From positions 1-35,097 of the IMG/VR virus record IMGVR_UViG_3300028378_000434: 35,097 nucleotides of DNA. One strand, 5' to 3'. The translations under genes were made by a program, and so were the position numbers. Source of the stretch: a virus. The notes beneath the pieces were generated by a model that had not been told where the DNA came from, ran no database searches, and saw nothing but the letters and a program-made list of their open reading frames with translations. Positions 7,119-15,707 of this stretch are shown here, piece after piece (the stretch's first letter is position 1; every line of letters starts with the position of its first letter).

Positions 7119-7552
7119 TGGAAAATACTTATTCGAAAGTAATCTATCTTTTAGTGAATTACAGAGAATTCAAACAGAGATTAAAGATTATTGAAATAAA
7201 ATTAGAAACATTAAATGATAAAGCATTACAAAAAGATATAAAAAACACAGCTATTCAAACTTCAAGAACAAAAGATTATACTGCAGAAATAGCTATAGAT
7301 AAATTAGAAGGTAAACTTAAGGTTGAGTATAATAAAAAGAAGATGTTTGTAAAAAGAGTTGAAGTTGCAAGAGATGGATTAGCTCCTATCGAGAAGTTTG
7401 TAATAAACACCAAGTATTTAAAGGGAAGTATATTACCAGATGTAGAGGTTTATACTGATCCAAAGTTTAAATACGGTAAAACCAAGTATTATGATATTAA
7501 AAATAAAGCCTTAACAAAAATGGGAAGAATTATGGGATACATTAACAAATAA
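7118..7552 (+). CDS. ArpU-like late transcription regulator
   Basis: A 144-residue protein lying directly before the terminase genes, where phages of Gram-positive bacteria commonly carry an ArpU/RinA-type activator of late genes. The N-terminal half is helical and charged. The C-terminal part (YYDIKNKALTKMGRIMGYI, about 122-142) resembles the sigma-70 region-4-like helix-turn-helix of that family. The start ATG overlaps the preceding stop by one base. The following 96 bases contain a small inverted repeat (7576-7600) that could be its target. The call rests mainly on position and C-terminal pattern. Confidence 0.55.
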   Translation: MENTYSKVIYLLVNYREFKQRLKIIEIKLETLNDKALQKDIKNTAIQTSRTKDYTAEIAIDKLEGKLKVEYNKKKMFVKRVEVARDGLAPIEKFVINTKYLKGSILPDVEVYTDPKFKYGKTKYYDIKNKALTKMGRIMGYINK

Positions 7553-7575
7553 GAACAAATTGTGAACATATTATA

Positions 7576-7600
7576 AACACGAAGAGCTTATTTGCGTGTT
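7576..7600. promoter_or_regulatory. Inverted repeat before terminase genes
   Basis: AACACG (7576-7581) and CGTGTT (7595-7600) form an inverted repeat with a 13-base gap, between the late-regulator gene and terS. An imperfect -10-like TATAGT lies about 10 bases downstream. This is a candidate late-promoter activator site, not a proven one. Confidence 0.3.
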
Positions 7601-7648
7601 ATCATATGTATAGTGATTAATAAATTAACTCCTACTGAGGGGAATCAA

Positions 7649-8134
7649 ATGCGGTGTAAAGCAGAAAAAACCAACGGACAACAATGCAGTAGAAAAGCAG
7701 AAGAAGGACAGAAATACTGCTGGCAGCATAAAGATCAAGCTGACCAAGGAGGAAGGCCTAAAATATATACTTCAGTTAAACAAATGCAGAAGGATATAGA
7801 TAAATACTTCCAATCCTGCATCAATCAGAAAAAAGATCCAGAAACAGGCGATATTACATATAAACAGATTAGACCTTTTACCATAACTGGTCTTGCTCTA
7901 GCACTTAATATGGACAGGAGGACATTACTTAATTACGAAAAGGACGATAAGTTTTTTCCCACTATAAAAAAAGCTAAATTAAAATGTGAAAATTATGCAG
8001 AAGAGCAGTTATTCTCTAATGGCACCGTTTCCGGTGTCATTTTTAATTTAAAGAACAATTATGGTTGGAAAGATAAACAGGAAATTGATCACAAAGGAGA
8101 TTTAGAAATAGATGTAACTCTAGAGGATGAATAG
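7649..8134 (+). CDS. Terminase small subunit
   Basis: A 161-residue DNA-recognition subunit of the packaging motor. It starts with a cysteine/histidine knuckle (RCKAEKTNGQQCSRK ... KYCWQH), a module often fused to the front of phage and plasmid proteins. A GGRPKIYTSVKQM basic stretch follows, then the helix-turn-helix core (FTITGLALALNMDRRTLLNY) and the C-terminal segment NLKNNYGWKDKQEIDHKG, which is typical of TerS. A longer open frame begins at 7592, but ATG 7649 has GAGGGGAATCAA in front and starts exactly at the zinc knuckle, so it is preferred. terL begins two bases after the stop. Confidence 0.88.
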   Translation: MRCKAEKTNGQQCSRKAEEGQKYCWQHKDQADQGGRPKIYTSVKQMQKDIDKYFQSCINQKKDPETGDITYKQIRPFTITGLALALNMDRRTLLNYEKDDKFFPTIKKAKLKCENYAEEQLFSNGTVSGVIFNLKNNYGWKDKQEIDHKGDLEIDVTLEDE

Positions 8135-8136
8135 TA

Positions 8137-9387
8137 TTGCCTAGAATCAAATTAAACATATCTAAAAAAGTATTCAATGAAGTATATATATCATACCTAA
8201 ATAATAACACTCCAACCCAGATCTTCTTCGGTGGTTCAAGCTCAGGTAAATCAGTATTTTTAGCTCAGAGAGCTGTCTATGATCTTGCAAAAGGGGGCAG
8301 GAACTACTTGATCCTCCGCAAAGTTCAAAGGGACTGTCGGAAATCTGTATGGAATGAAGTTATAAAAGTAATAAAAAAGTTTGGTTTATATAACCATGTC
8401 CACACTAATAAAACAGAATTAACAATAACATTTCCAAATGGATATCAGATACTATTCGGAGGATTAGATGATTCAGAACGAATTAAATCAATAACTCCCC
8501 AGAAGGGAGTAATTACAGATGTATGGTGTGAAGAAGCGACAGAATTCGAAGAAGACGATATAAAACAGCTGAATAAAAGATTAAGAGGCCAGGCGGATGT
8601 AGTAAAGCGCCTGGTTTTGTCGTTTAACCCTATCATAAAAAGCCACTGGATCTTCAAAACTTATTTCGATCACTGGACAGAAGATTATAATACCTTTAAA
8701 GATAAAAGATTGAGTATCTTAAAAACAACTTATCGAAAAAACAGCTTTTTAACCCCAGATGATATCGACAGATTGCTGTCAGAAGAGGACCCTTATTACA
8801 GAGATGTCTATATAGAAGGCAACTGGGGAGTACTCGGGGATATCATCTTTAAAAACTGGGAAGTAAGAGATCTATCACATATGAAAAACAGGTTAGATAG
8901 GTCCTGCCATGGATTAGACTTTGGATTTAGTAATGATCCAGCAGCTGTTTTAAAACAATATTTCGATAAATCATCTAATACTCTATATATCTTAGACGAA
9001 ATATATCAAAAAGGGCTAACAGATAAGAAATTAGCAGATCTAACACATGAATTAATAGGATTTGAAGAAGTAATATGTGATAGTGCCGAACCGAAATCGA
9101 TTAAACATTTAAACAACCACAATCTGAATGCAAGAGGAGCCAAAAAAGGTCCAGGTAGTATAGAAACCCGCTATCGTTGGTATTCAGGTATCAATATAGT
9201 ATTAGACAAAAAGTGTGTAAATATAAAAAGAGAACTACAGACCCACCAGTGGAAAAAAGATAAAGATGGTAATTCTTTAAAAGTACCTGAAGATAAAAAT
9301 AATCATGCTATTGATGCCAGCATGTATGGTCTAAGCGATTATTGGAATCTAGAACAGCAGTCATGGTATACACAGGATTATATATAA
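8137..9387 (+). CDS. terL: Terminase large subunit (PBSX/T4-like)
   Basis: A 416-residue packaging ATPase/nuclease. Walker A is GGSSSGKS (32-39), Walker B ITDVWCEEA (126-134), and the coupling motif region is around LSFNPI (161-166). The C-terminal RNase H-like nuclease shows D261 (GLDFGFSNDP), D315 (VICDSAEP) and D393 (HAIDASMYGL). All catalytic residues are present, so it looks functional. The start is TTG at 8137, two bases after terS, with GAGG about nine bases upstream. The downstream portal gene follows after 17 bases. Confidence 0.96.
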   Translation: MPRIKLNISKKVFNEVYISYLNNNTPTQIFFGGSSSGKSVFLAQRAVYDLAKGGRNYLILRKVQRDCRKSVWNEVIKVIKKFGLYNHVHTNKTELTITFPNGYQILFGGLDDSERIKSITPQKGVITDVWCEEATEFEEDDIKQLNKRLRGQADVVKRLVLSFNPIIKSHWIFKTYFDHWTEDYNTFKDKRLSILKTTYRKNSFLTPDDIDRLLSEEDPYYRDVYIEGNWGVLGDIIFKNWEVRDLSHMKNRLDRSCHGLDFGFSNDPAAVLKQYFDKSSNTLYILDEIYQKGLTDKKLADLTHELIGFEEVICDSAEPKSIKHLNNHNLNARGAKKGPGSIETRYRWYSGINIVLDKKCVNIKRELQTHQWKKDKDGNSLKVPEDKNNHAIDASMYGLSDYWNLEQQSWYTQDYI

Positions 9388-9404
9388 GGAGCTGAAAAAT
9401 TACA

Positions 9405-10850
9405 GTGACAGGCAGAGAAGTAGCAAAACTATCCTTCTTAGAATGGATATATAGTCAGGATAATTACGAAAGAATAAAACTATATGAAGAAAACGAAAGA
9501 TATTACAATGGTGACATAGACATCAAGCTGCCTGACAATGTAAAAAAGTACCTTGCCCAGGAATATGGTTATACTGGAAATATATGCAGGGCAGTAGTAG
9601 ATGCTAGTGTGGGCTTTTTATCAAAAGAACCTATCTCAATTGAAATACAGGAAGAACAGGACCAAGAAGAAAACATCAAAAAAGCAGAAGAATGGATTTA
9701 TGAAATATTTAAAAAGAACAATTTGTTAATAAAAAACTTCATCAAGGCTTTAAGGATACAGGCTAAAAAAGGAGAATTTGCCTATAAGATTAGCCGAGTA
9801 TTAGACAAAACAAAAACTAAAGTTGTAGATTATAAGATAACTGTGCTAAAGCCTGATATTTGTTTTCCTAAGTGGAAAGATGAGTCCTATGAAGAAATGG
9901 AATATTTTGCAGTAGAATATCTAAGGTATAACAGCAGCAAACAAAAGAAAGAATGGTTTGCTCAGGTAATCTGGCCTGATGTAATAAAGGAATACATTAG
10001 ACCTATAGGTAGTAGTAAAGACCAATGGAAGATGATTAACCAATGGGAAAACAAGTATGGTTTTATCAATGTTGAATGGGTTGAAAACAAGATAGATGAT
10101 TCAGCCTGGAGTGAATCAGACATTACTGATGATCTTAAAGATTTACAGAATGCTTTAAACAAATCAATAACTGATTTAGTATACACCTCTGATAAAGAAG
10201 CATTTACACAGACATTCCTCCTGGGGGCAAATCAGCCAGTGGATCCCGAAACCGGGGAAACCCAAGAAATAGAAACTGGGCCGGGTAAATTGCATATAAT
10301 TCCTGCATCGGCTGATAAAATCCCCAAACTAGGTACAATCGAAGCGGGTAACTTTCAAGGTTTACATGATACCTTAGATAAATACCTTGATTTAGTAAGC
10401 ATTGTAACAAAAGTACCCCGTATTGAATTAAATAGATTAGGAAGCGGCTTTGGAGCAGGTGGAGTACCAACAGGGGTTGCCCTAAGGACAATCTATCAAT
10501 CTTTTATAGGTAAAACTAATGAAAAAGCAAATTTAATTAAATCCGCTTTAGAAAATATTATCAGAAAAACATTTAAAATGGCTGAAATAGATAAACTAGA
10601 TTCAAACTTTAGATTTACAGACTTCAAACCAAGAGTCCATATAAGATCGGGTCTGCCTTCTGATGATAAAGAAAAGATGGAAGTTCAGGAAAAAGAAATT
10701 TCAAATAAAGTCAAGTCCCGTGAAACTGTAATGCAGGAAAGGGGTATAGAGGACGTTCAAAAAGAAAAGAAACTTATTGAAGATGAATCAGATAGTGAAG
10801 ATATTTATAATGACAGGTTAGCAAAAGAACTAGGGATAGAAGAAATGTGA
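9405..10850 (+). CDS. Portal protein (SPP1 gp6-like)
   Basis: A 481-residue portal. It would form the dodecameric ring at the capsid vertex through which DNA passes. Family signs are the N-terminal ERYYNGDIDIK-type segment, NICRAVVDASVGFLSKEP, the wing/stem region, and the crown-side TKVPRIELNRLGSGFGAGG block (about 340-360). The highly charged C-terminus is normal. The start is GTG at 9405; AAGGAG lies 13 bases upstream, a long spacer, and no better in-frame start is visible. The stop overlaps the next gene (GTGA). The stretch of about 10205-10340 is richer in G+C than its flanks. Confidence 0.93.
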   Translation: MTGREVAKLSFLEWIYSQDNYERIKLYEENERYYNGDIDIKLPDNVKKYLAQEYGYTGNICRAVVDASVGFLSKEPISIEIQEEQDQEENIKKAEEWIYEIFKKNNLLIKNFIKALRIQAKKGEFAYKISRVLDKTKTKVVDYKITVLKPDICFPKWKDESYEEMEYFAVEYLRYNSSKQKKEWFAQVIWPDVIKEYIRPIGSSKDQWKMINQWENKYGFINVEWVENKIDDSAWSESDITDDLKDLQNALNKSITDLVYTSDKEAFTQTFLLGANQPVDPETGETQEIETGPGKLHIIPASADKIPKLGTIEAGNFQGLHDTLDKYLDLVSIVTKVPRIELNRLGSGFGAGGVPTGVALRTIYQSFIGKTNEKANLIKSALENIIRKTFKMAEIDKLDSNFRFTDFKPRVHIRSGLPSDDKEKMEVQEKEISNKVKSRETVMQERGIEDVQKEKKLIEDESDSEDIYNDRLAKELGIEEM

Positions 10851-11692
10851 TTATGAATAATAAAACAGAAAATATACAAATAAAATACAGAGAACATTAC
10901 TTAAAGAAAATAAATGGCTTTGAAGTAGATTATAATAAAATTTTAAATAAATACTTAGATAAAATTAGAAAAATTATATTTGATCACTCAAATAACAGTG
11001 GGAATCTAAATAAATCTTCAAAAAACACAGTAGTAAAGAGTATTAAACTACTGAATAACTGGCTTAGAATAGAAACAGAAGATATTATAAGCAACTATAT
11101 ATTACAAACTATTAAAATTGCACTGTTAGGACAAATTAAAGCATTAAAATGGTATGCAGAACATATAGGAATTACTAATAGTGATATTAATAAACTAAAG
11201 AATAAATACAATAAAGAGAAGATAACAAATATTAGAGAAGAGATATGGAATAAAAAATGGAGTGATGGTTTAAACATTGATACTAGATTAGATAAGCTGA
11301 ATAAAACAAATGTAAAAGAGATTAATAATATAATTAATAAAAATTTAAATAGTAATAATACAATAATAGTTTTATTTAATAATATAGTATACCGGACTTC
11401 AAATCCGGAGGGCTTATCCTATAAAAACCAAATGCTAAGGATAGCAAGAACTGAAACTAATTCAGCTTATAGGTTAACTCAAAAACTTATTGGAGAGGAT
11501 GCAGATAATGTAATAGGTATAAAGTGGAACTTATCAACGAGTCATCCTAATTACAGCTATTATGAAGTCTGCGAAAGGTATGCAAAAGAAGATCATGCAG
11601 GCTTAGAACCGGGAGTTTACAAGCCAAAGGACTTACCGGAAGTACCACATCCAGAATGTTTATGTTATCTCACTTTTCTTTTTAAAAATTAA
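10847..11692 (+). CDS. Minor head protein (SPP1 gp7 / MuF-like)
   Basis: A 281-residue minor head/head-morphogenesis protein that usually enters the procapsid with the portal. The N-terminal 190 residues are very lysine- and asparagine-rich and helical. The C-terminal MuF-type domain shows RIARTETNSAYRLTQ, then SHPNYSYYEVCERY and the HPECLCYLTF ending, with the conserved His/Cys residues. The GTG start at 10847 overlaps the portal stop; ATG 10853 is an alternative two codons later. A 374-base untranslated gap with several terminators follows. Confidence 0.85.
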   Translation: MIMNNKTENIQIKYREHYLKKINGFEVDYNKILNKYLDKIRKIIFDHSNNSGNLNKSSKNTVVKSIKLLNNWLRIETEDIISNYILQTIKIALLGQIKALKWYAEHIGITNSDINKLKNKYNKEKITNIREEIWNKKWSDGLNIDTRLDKLNKTNVKEINNIINKNLNSNNTIIVLFNNIVYRTSNPEGLSYKNQMLRIARTETNSAYRLTQKLIGEDADNVIGIKWNLSTSHPNYSYYEVCERYAKEDHAGLEPGVYKPKDLPEVPHPECLCYLTFLFKN

Positions 11693-11819
11693 TATATTTT
11701 TACATAAAATTCACATAATTATAAGACATTTAAAGATTAAAATATAATTGTAAAGTGATTAAAGGTAAGGATTTGATGATCATCCAATTCCCCCTTGATA
11801 AATATAGAGTAAAAAGATG

Positions 11820-11848
11820 GAAAGCCCCTATTTCCTCCGGCTTTTTTT
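11820..11848 (+). terminator. Terminator 1 in late operon
   Basis: AAAGCC (from 11821) pairs with GGCTTT around a 12-base loop, and a run of seven T follows (11842-11848). The stem is short, so strength is moderate. Confidence 0.5.
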
Positions 11849-11867
11849 ATCCCGCTTTAGCGGGGTA
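11849..11867 (+). other. Hairpin next to terminator 1
   Basis: CCCGC (11851-11855) pairs with GCGGG (11860-11864) around TTTA, extendable by three outer pairs including a G-T. No T-run follows, so it may stabilise the end left by the preceding terminator. Confidence 0.5.
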
Positions 11868-11952
11868 ATAAAATAATGGGCTGGTAAGCTCAATTATATA
11901 AATAGTGCATATAAAGAAATATTAAAAAAGCATACCATACAAATTTTCAAAG

Positions 11953-11976
11953 AGCCTCGTTTTCCGAGGCTTTTTT
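11953..11976 (+). terminator. Terminator 2 in late operon
   Basis: AGCCTCG (11953-11959) pairs perfectly with CGAGGCT (11965-11971) with a five-base loop, followed by six T. A textbook intrinsic terminator. Confidence 0.85.
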
Positions 11977-12006
11977 GATGTTTACTTATAAATAATATCA
12001 AACTAG

Positions 12007-12035
12007 AAGTGTCCGCGAGGACACTTTTTCTTTTG
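12007..12035 (+). terminator. Terminator 3 in late operon
   Basis: AAGTGTCC (12007-12014) pairs with GGACACTT (12019-12026) around a GCGA tetraloop, then TTTTCTTTTG. The GNRA loop and T-rich tail make this a strong terminator only 40 bases before the scaffold gene. Confidence 0.85.
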
Positions 12036-12066
12036 TTTTTTATTATTTTGAAAGGAGAGGTAAGAT

Positions 12067-12708
12067 GTGGAAGAGGTAATCAACATATTAAAAGAAAATG
12101 ATATTGAAATAACTCAAGAAATAAGGGATAGTATAAGGGATTTAGTTGAGAAAGGAAGTAATCCCGAAAACTCTTTGACTCAAGAGGAAGTTAATGAAAT
12201 GGTCAAAGAACGCTTAGACCGGGAGAGAGATGCTTATGAAAGTGAGATTGAAGAGCTCAAAAATGAGATGGAAGAGTTGGTAGATCCAGCGAAGATAGAA
12301 AAATACCAGGAGAAGATTAATGAATTAGAAGATACTAAAATTAACATGAGGAACGGGCTGGTCAAGGATTACGAATTGAAGATGGCTGCTTTAGAAGCCG
12401 GGGTAACCGACATCGAATACTTTGAATACCTTGTTGAGAAAAATAAGGTTAAGGATAAACTGCAGTTAAATGATGAAGGTAAGCTTAATTTTACCGATGA
12501 AAGCGGTAATTTTTTAACCGAAAACGATAAAAAGGTGGGCGTGGAAAAAGTAATAGCAGATTTTAAAAAAGAGAAGCCGGATCTTTTTACCGGTAGAGGA
12601 GAAAAAAATACTTCCGGTCCGACCAATCCAGCTGGCAGTGGAGAGTTTGATAAACAGAAACAAGAAAATTCAAAAAGGTTAGCAGAGAAACTAGGTTATG
12701 CAAATTAA
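12067..12708 (+). CDS. Scaffolding protein
   Basis: A 213-residue capsid scaffold. It would act as an internal template for capsid assembly and then leave. It has the normal form: a short N-terminal helix, a long Glu/Lys coiled coil (about 45-105), an ALEAGVTDIEYFEYLV block (about 108-125) found in phage scaffolds, and a Gly/Asn/Lys C-terminal tail that contacts the capsid. It lies just before the decoration and capsid genes. The start is GTG at 12067 with GGAGAGG upstream; an overlapping ATG at 12065 is in another frame. The 3' half is more G+C-rich than neighbouring genes. Confidence 0.85.
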   Translation: MEEVINILKENDIEITQEIRDSIRDLVEKGSNPENSLTQEEVNEMVKERLDRERDAYESEIEELKNEMEELVDPAKIEKYQEKINELEDTKINMRNGLVKDYELKMAALEAGVTDIEYFEYLVEKNKVKDKLQLNDEGKLNFTDESGNFLTENDKKVGVEKVIADFKKEKPDLFTGRGEKNTSGPTNPAGSGEFDKQKQENSKRLAEKLGYAN

Positions 12709-12723
12709 TAAGGAGTGAGATAG

Positions 12724-13296
12724 TTGACACTTAAACCGAGAGAGAGTAAAAAAACAGAGTTCATACAGATATTAAAAAGTAAGCATGCCAGGTACATAGA
12801 TGGAATGGTTGTAGTGGATAGAGATTCAGTAAGTAAAGAATATGTGCCTCCTGGATGTGCCCTGGGTCAGATTAATTCCAGCGGATTATACGGCCCGGTT
12901 ACCAGGGATAAAGTCAATACAGCTGGGGCAGATTCAGCCAATAATTTTATACCTCTGCAGAATTTGGACAATTCAAAATGGCATAACTGGCAGGTTGGTG
13001 ATGAATTAATCTGTGACCCGGGCGGAACGGGAGAAGAAACAGCAGTTGTAACAGCAATAGACCGCGATACCGGGAAACTGGAAGTTGACAGTATTACGGT
13101 CGATCACAGTGAAGGAGTAATCATCCAGAAGAATGACGGTACGTCAAAAGCTGAACTTGTATGCTTAGAAATGATCGATGTAAGTTTAGAAGATGCTGTG
13201 GTAGGAGGCCTCCTTCACGGAGCAGTATATTCTGATCGAATGCCGAACTACGACAGCATCGTGGCTGAGGATATTCCACAAATTAATTTTGAGTAA
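12724..13296 (+). CDS. Head decoration protein (lambda gpD-like)
   Basis: A 190-residue protein that should sit on the outside of the expanded capsid and stabilise it. Family signs are the placement between scaffold and capsid genes, and GTVTA-like beta repeats (GGTGEETAVVTAIDRDTGKL). Others are the C-terminal DAVVGGLLHGAVYSDRMP segment and a PPGCALGQINSSGLYGP motif resembling gpD-type 'initial level' segments. It is longer than lambda gpD, with an inserted beta domain in the middle. The start is TTG at 12724 behind AAGGAGTGAGATAG. G+C content is clearly above that of adjacent genes, which suggests a mosaic origin. Confidence 0.75.
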   Translation: MTLKPRESKKTEFIQILKSKHARYIDGMVVVDRDSVSKEYVPPGCALGQINSSGLYGPVTRDKVNTAGADSANNFIPLQNLDNSKWHNWQVGDELICDPGGTGEETAVVTAIDRDTGKLEVDSITVDHSEGVIIQKNDGTSKAELVCLEMIDVSLEDAVVGGLLHGAVYSDRMPNYDSIVAEDIPQINFE

Positions 13297-13310
13297 AGGG
13301 GTAATATTAC

Positions 13311-14357
13311 ATGAATAAAAACCAGTTAATAGATACGATAGAAAATGAACTAGGCATAGACTATTTGGGTTTTCTAGAAGAGATTGGGGATCCTGAAAAA
13401 TATATAGGGTCCAGGTATTTACCTACTAAAAATGAACATGACTATGATTGGGTATATCATATATTTGATAATACAGTTGCAATGGCAAAGATGATGGCAA
13501 GGGGAGATGCAGAAACACCAATTGTAGGTGGACCAGCTGTTAAAAAAGTAGCAGGTTCTGTTGCTCCTTTTGGACAGAAGTTTGAAGTTAATAAATCCAT
13601 ATTAAATAAAATATTTAATCCTAGGAATGATAATGAACTTAAAGCTAACTTGAGAAGAATACTAGACCAGTCAGCAAGAAATGTAAGGTCAGCTCAGGCT
13701 AGAAGAGAATGGCTGAGGTTTCAAGTGTTAGCTAAAGGCTCAATAACTCTTCAGGATCGCAATGATAACAATGTAATATCAGTAGACTTCGGTCTGCCTG
13801 ATAATCATAAAATAGATTCAACAGCTCTAGAAGGTGATCCTTGGGATGGGGCTTCACCTAAACCGCTTAGTGATCTAATAAATGCATGTGATATTTATTA
13901 TGAAACAAATGATGAGATGCCTGATGAAATATTACTAAGAAAAGCACAGGCTAAACAGATTACCGGTTCTACTGAAGTAGCAAGTGAATTTTCAGATAAT
14001 GCTACCAGGATATCATTAGGAGAAGTAAATGATTATCTTGCTGAGTTAGGGTATCCTCCTATTAAGATTCATGATGTTAAAGTCAATACAGAGGGCCCTA
14101 AAGGCAGACCAACTAACAGTGAGTATTTAATCCCAGATAATAGAATTGTATTAGTTAAAAGGGCAGATGGGCAGGAAATAAAAGATACCGGTAGGCTGGT
14201 AATGGGTCCTGTTTCTGAAAACAATTTTAAGCCGGGTATTTTTACCACTATGTATGAAGAATTTGATCCAATGAGATACTGGCACTTCATGAAAGTAGAG
14301 ATGTGGCCGGCAGTCTATAATCCAGAATATATTTTATTTATGGATGTACAAGCTTAA
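13311..14357 (+). CDS. Major capsid protein E (lambda gpE-like)
   Basis: A 348-residue capsid protein of the lambda gpE family. Recognisable features are the early KYIGSRYLP segment, the AKMMARGDAETPIVGG region, and an LRRILDQSARNVRSAQARRE helix (about 115-134). The C-terminal KPGIFTTMYEEFDPMRYWH block is also present. The combination with a gpD-like gene directly upstream is the expected lambda-type head cassette. ATG behind AAAGGGGTAATATTAC. No N-terminal delta domain of HK97 type is seen, which agrees with a separate scaffold gene. Confidence 0.92.
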   Translation: MNKNQLIDTIENELGIDYLGFLEEIGDPEKYIGSRYLPTKNEHDYDWVYHIFDNTVAMAKMMARGDAETPIVGGPAVKKVAGSVAPFGQKFEVNKSILNKIFNPRNDNELKANLRRILDQSARNVRSAQARREWLRFQVLAKGSITLQDRNDNNVISVDFGLPDNHKIDSTALEGDPWDGASPKPLSDLINACDIYYETNDEMPDEILLRKAQAKQITGSTEVASEFSDNATRISLGEVNDYLAELGYPPIKIHDVKVNTEGPKGRPTNSEYLIPDNRIVLVKRADGQEIKDTGRLVMGPVSENNFKPGIFTTMYEEFDPMRYWHFMKVEMWPAVYNPEYILFMDVQA

Positions 14358-14379
14358 GGATAGGAGTGGCAAATAATAT

Positions 14380-14652
14380 ATGATGCTGGTAAAAGCAGAG
14401 TGGAAGGTAGGTTACCCTACTGGTAAAAAGAGAGTTATATACAGCCCAGGAGATAAATTTAAGTGTGATAATAACTGGGGAGAAAAGAAAGCAGAAGCCG
14501 GTAAGGTAACCATTATAAAAGAAATTATAGTAAGTAAAAATATGTCAGTCAAAAAACTTAAAGAAAAGGCTAAAGAGTTATCTATAAAAGGTTATTCTTC
14601 AATGAAAAAGGATGAGTTATTAAAAACAATTAAGGAAAAATCAAATGGATAA
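14380..14652 (+). CDS. Small head protein with SAP-like C-terminus
   Basis: A 90-residue protein. The N-terminal half is beta-rich (KVGYPTGKKRVIYSPGDKF). The C-terminal 35 residues (SVKKLKEKAKELSIKGYSSM, then KDELLKTI) match the Rho-N/SAP-type helix-loop-helix that binds nucleic acid. Such genes occur just after capsid genes in several phages, but their role is not well defined. Two adjacent ATGs (14380, 14383) are possible starts, both 13-16 bases after TAGGAG. The stop region overlaps the next gene by eight bases. Confidence 0.6.
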   Translation: MMLVKAEWKVGYPTGKKRVIYSPGDKFKCDNNWGEKKAEAGKVTIIKEIIVSKNMSVKKLKEKAKELSIKGYSSMKKDELLKTIKEKSNG

Positions 14653-14929
14653 TATTAATAAACTTAGACACTTGATCTGGGATGTCGATAAAAATGTATT
14701 TACTGATGATGAAGTATTATCAGAGTTTCTTGAGGATTGTAATGATAATGTATATAAAGCTGCAGCCCTGGTATTAGATATAGTAAGGGCAAATCCTGAA
14801 AGGATCACGGATTATAAGCGTGGTGGTGTAAAGGTGAGCAAGCAGAACTTAGATAAAGCTGTTAAAAAATATGAAGAAATAGCAGGAAGTAAAATTACAA
14901 CTATAAATATAAAGAGGTCCATAAATTGA
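14645..14929 (+). CDS. Head-tail connector (adaptor) protein
   Basis: A 94-residue helical protein. The pattern FTDDEVLSEFLEDCNDNVYK followed by AAALVLDIVRANPERI and a YKRGGVKVS turn is typical of the small adaptor ring that joins the portal. The position after the capsid gene also fits. It overlaps the preceding gene by eight bases and its stop overlaps the next TTG start, so translation is coupled through this cluster. Confidence 0.75.
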   Translation: MDNINKLRHLIWDVDKNVFTDDEVLSEFLEDCNDNVYKAAALVLDIVRANPERITDYKRGGVKVSKQNLDKAVKKYEEIAGSKITTINIKRSIN

Positions 14930-15264
14930 CTTTTCCTAAAGACAGTAATTTTACAAGTGTGTCAATTGAGCGTTTTACCGGTGGTAGTATTAATGAAACT
15001 ACTGGTAATTGGAATGATTCTGAAACTGATATAGTAGCAGAAGCTGATATAGATATACAACCAAAAACTGGAAGTGAAACTAACAGTTTTAGAGGTTTAA
15101 CTTACAATAAAACTTTAACAGGATTTCTCTGTATAGATGATATTAATTATAACAATGGATTTACTAAAATAATGCGGGGAGATATAGTTGATCAAAAGTA
15201 TAAAATAAAAGATATTAAAGACTGGCTTACCCATTATGAACTACAGTTAGAACAATTGAAATAA
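14926..15264 (+). CDS. Putative head closure protein
   Basis: A 112-residue beta-rich protein (SIERFTGGSINETTGNW ... IKDIKDWLTHYELQLEQL). It has the size, position and ending of the stopper proteins that close the connector after packaging. The start is TTG at 14926, overlapping the previous stop, with AAAGAGGTCC upstream; no in-frame ATG gives a full domain. The call is from context and fold style rather than a clear signature. Confidence 0.6.
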   Translation: MTFPKDSNFTSVSIERFTGGSINETTGNWNDSETDIVAEADIDIQPKTGSETNSFRGLTYNKTLTGFLCIDDINYNNGFTKIMRGDIVDQKYKIKDIKDWLTHYELQLEQLK

Positions 15265-15274
15265 GGGTGTCTGA

Positions 15275-15700
15275 ATGGATATTAACATAATTTTAAATTC
15301 AGCAGTATTAAGATTAGTTGCAGATGAAATTTTACAAAATATATTAGAAGAGATAAATGTTGTAAAAGGTTCTAAAAAGCACAATAAAATGAGTAATCCC
15401 TGTTTTACAATAGAAAATAGAGATTTAAAAGTAAGCCCCGGTAAAGATAGATACCAGGGGTCTTTTTTTATAACTTTTTATATTGATGACTATAAAACTG
15501 GTAATGCGAATGTAGAACTATTAGGTCAGGTGATGGATAGGATAAAAGGAATTTTTAATTTCAAACCATTTAAGTTAGACAACTATAAAAATTATCACCT
15601 GGTAGTAAAAGATATTAGTAAAGCAAAGTATGATAAAAACATTCCAAATCAGCATTTCATAAAAGCAGAAATAGAATATAAAACAGTAAAAACAGCATAG
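15275..15700 (+). CDS. Putative tail terminator/completion protein
   Basis: A 141-residue alpha/beta protein (FFITFYIDDYKTG ... FIKAEIEYKTVKTA) with the length and position of a tail-terminator protein, the ring that ends the tail tube and joins it to the head. It begins ten bases after the head-closure gene. In a normal siphovirus the next genes would be the tail tube, chaperones and tape measure. Here the next gene is a small tail-tip protein instead. Confidence 0.6.
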   Translation: MDINIILNSAVLRLVADEILQNILEEINVVKGSKKHNKMSNPCFTIENRDLKVSPGKDRYQGSFFITFYIDDYKTGNANVELLGQVMDRIKGIFNFKPFKLDNYKNYHLVVKDISKAKYDKNIPNQHFIKAEIEYKTVKTA

Positions 15701-15707
15701 GAGTGAA

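Larger units (their letters stand above)
11693..12066 (+). other. 374-base non-coding gap in the late operon
   Basis: No ORF with a ribosome binding site is visible. The gap holds four hairpins, at least three with T-runs (listed separately). A TATAAT-like box occurs at 11743-11748 but has no convincing -35 partner. This is unusual inside a phage late block, which is normally tightly packed. Confidence 0.7.
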
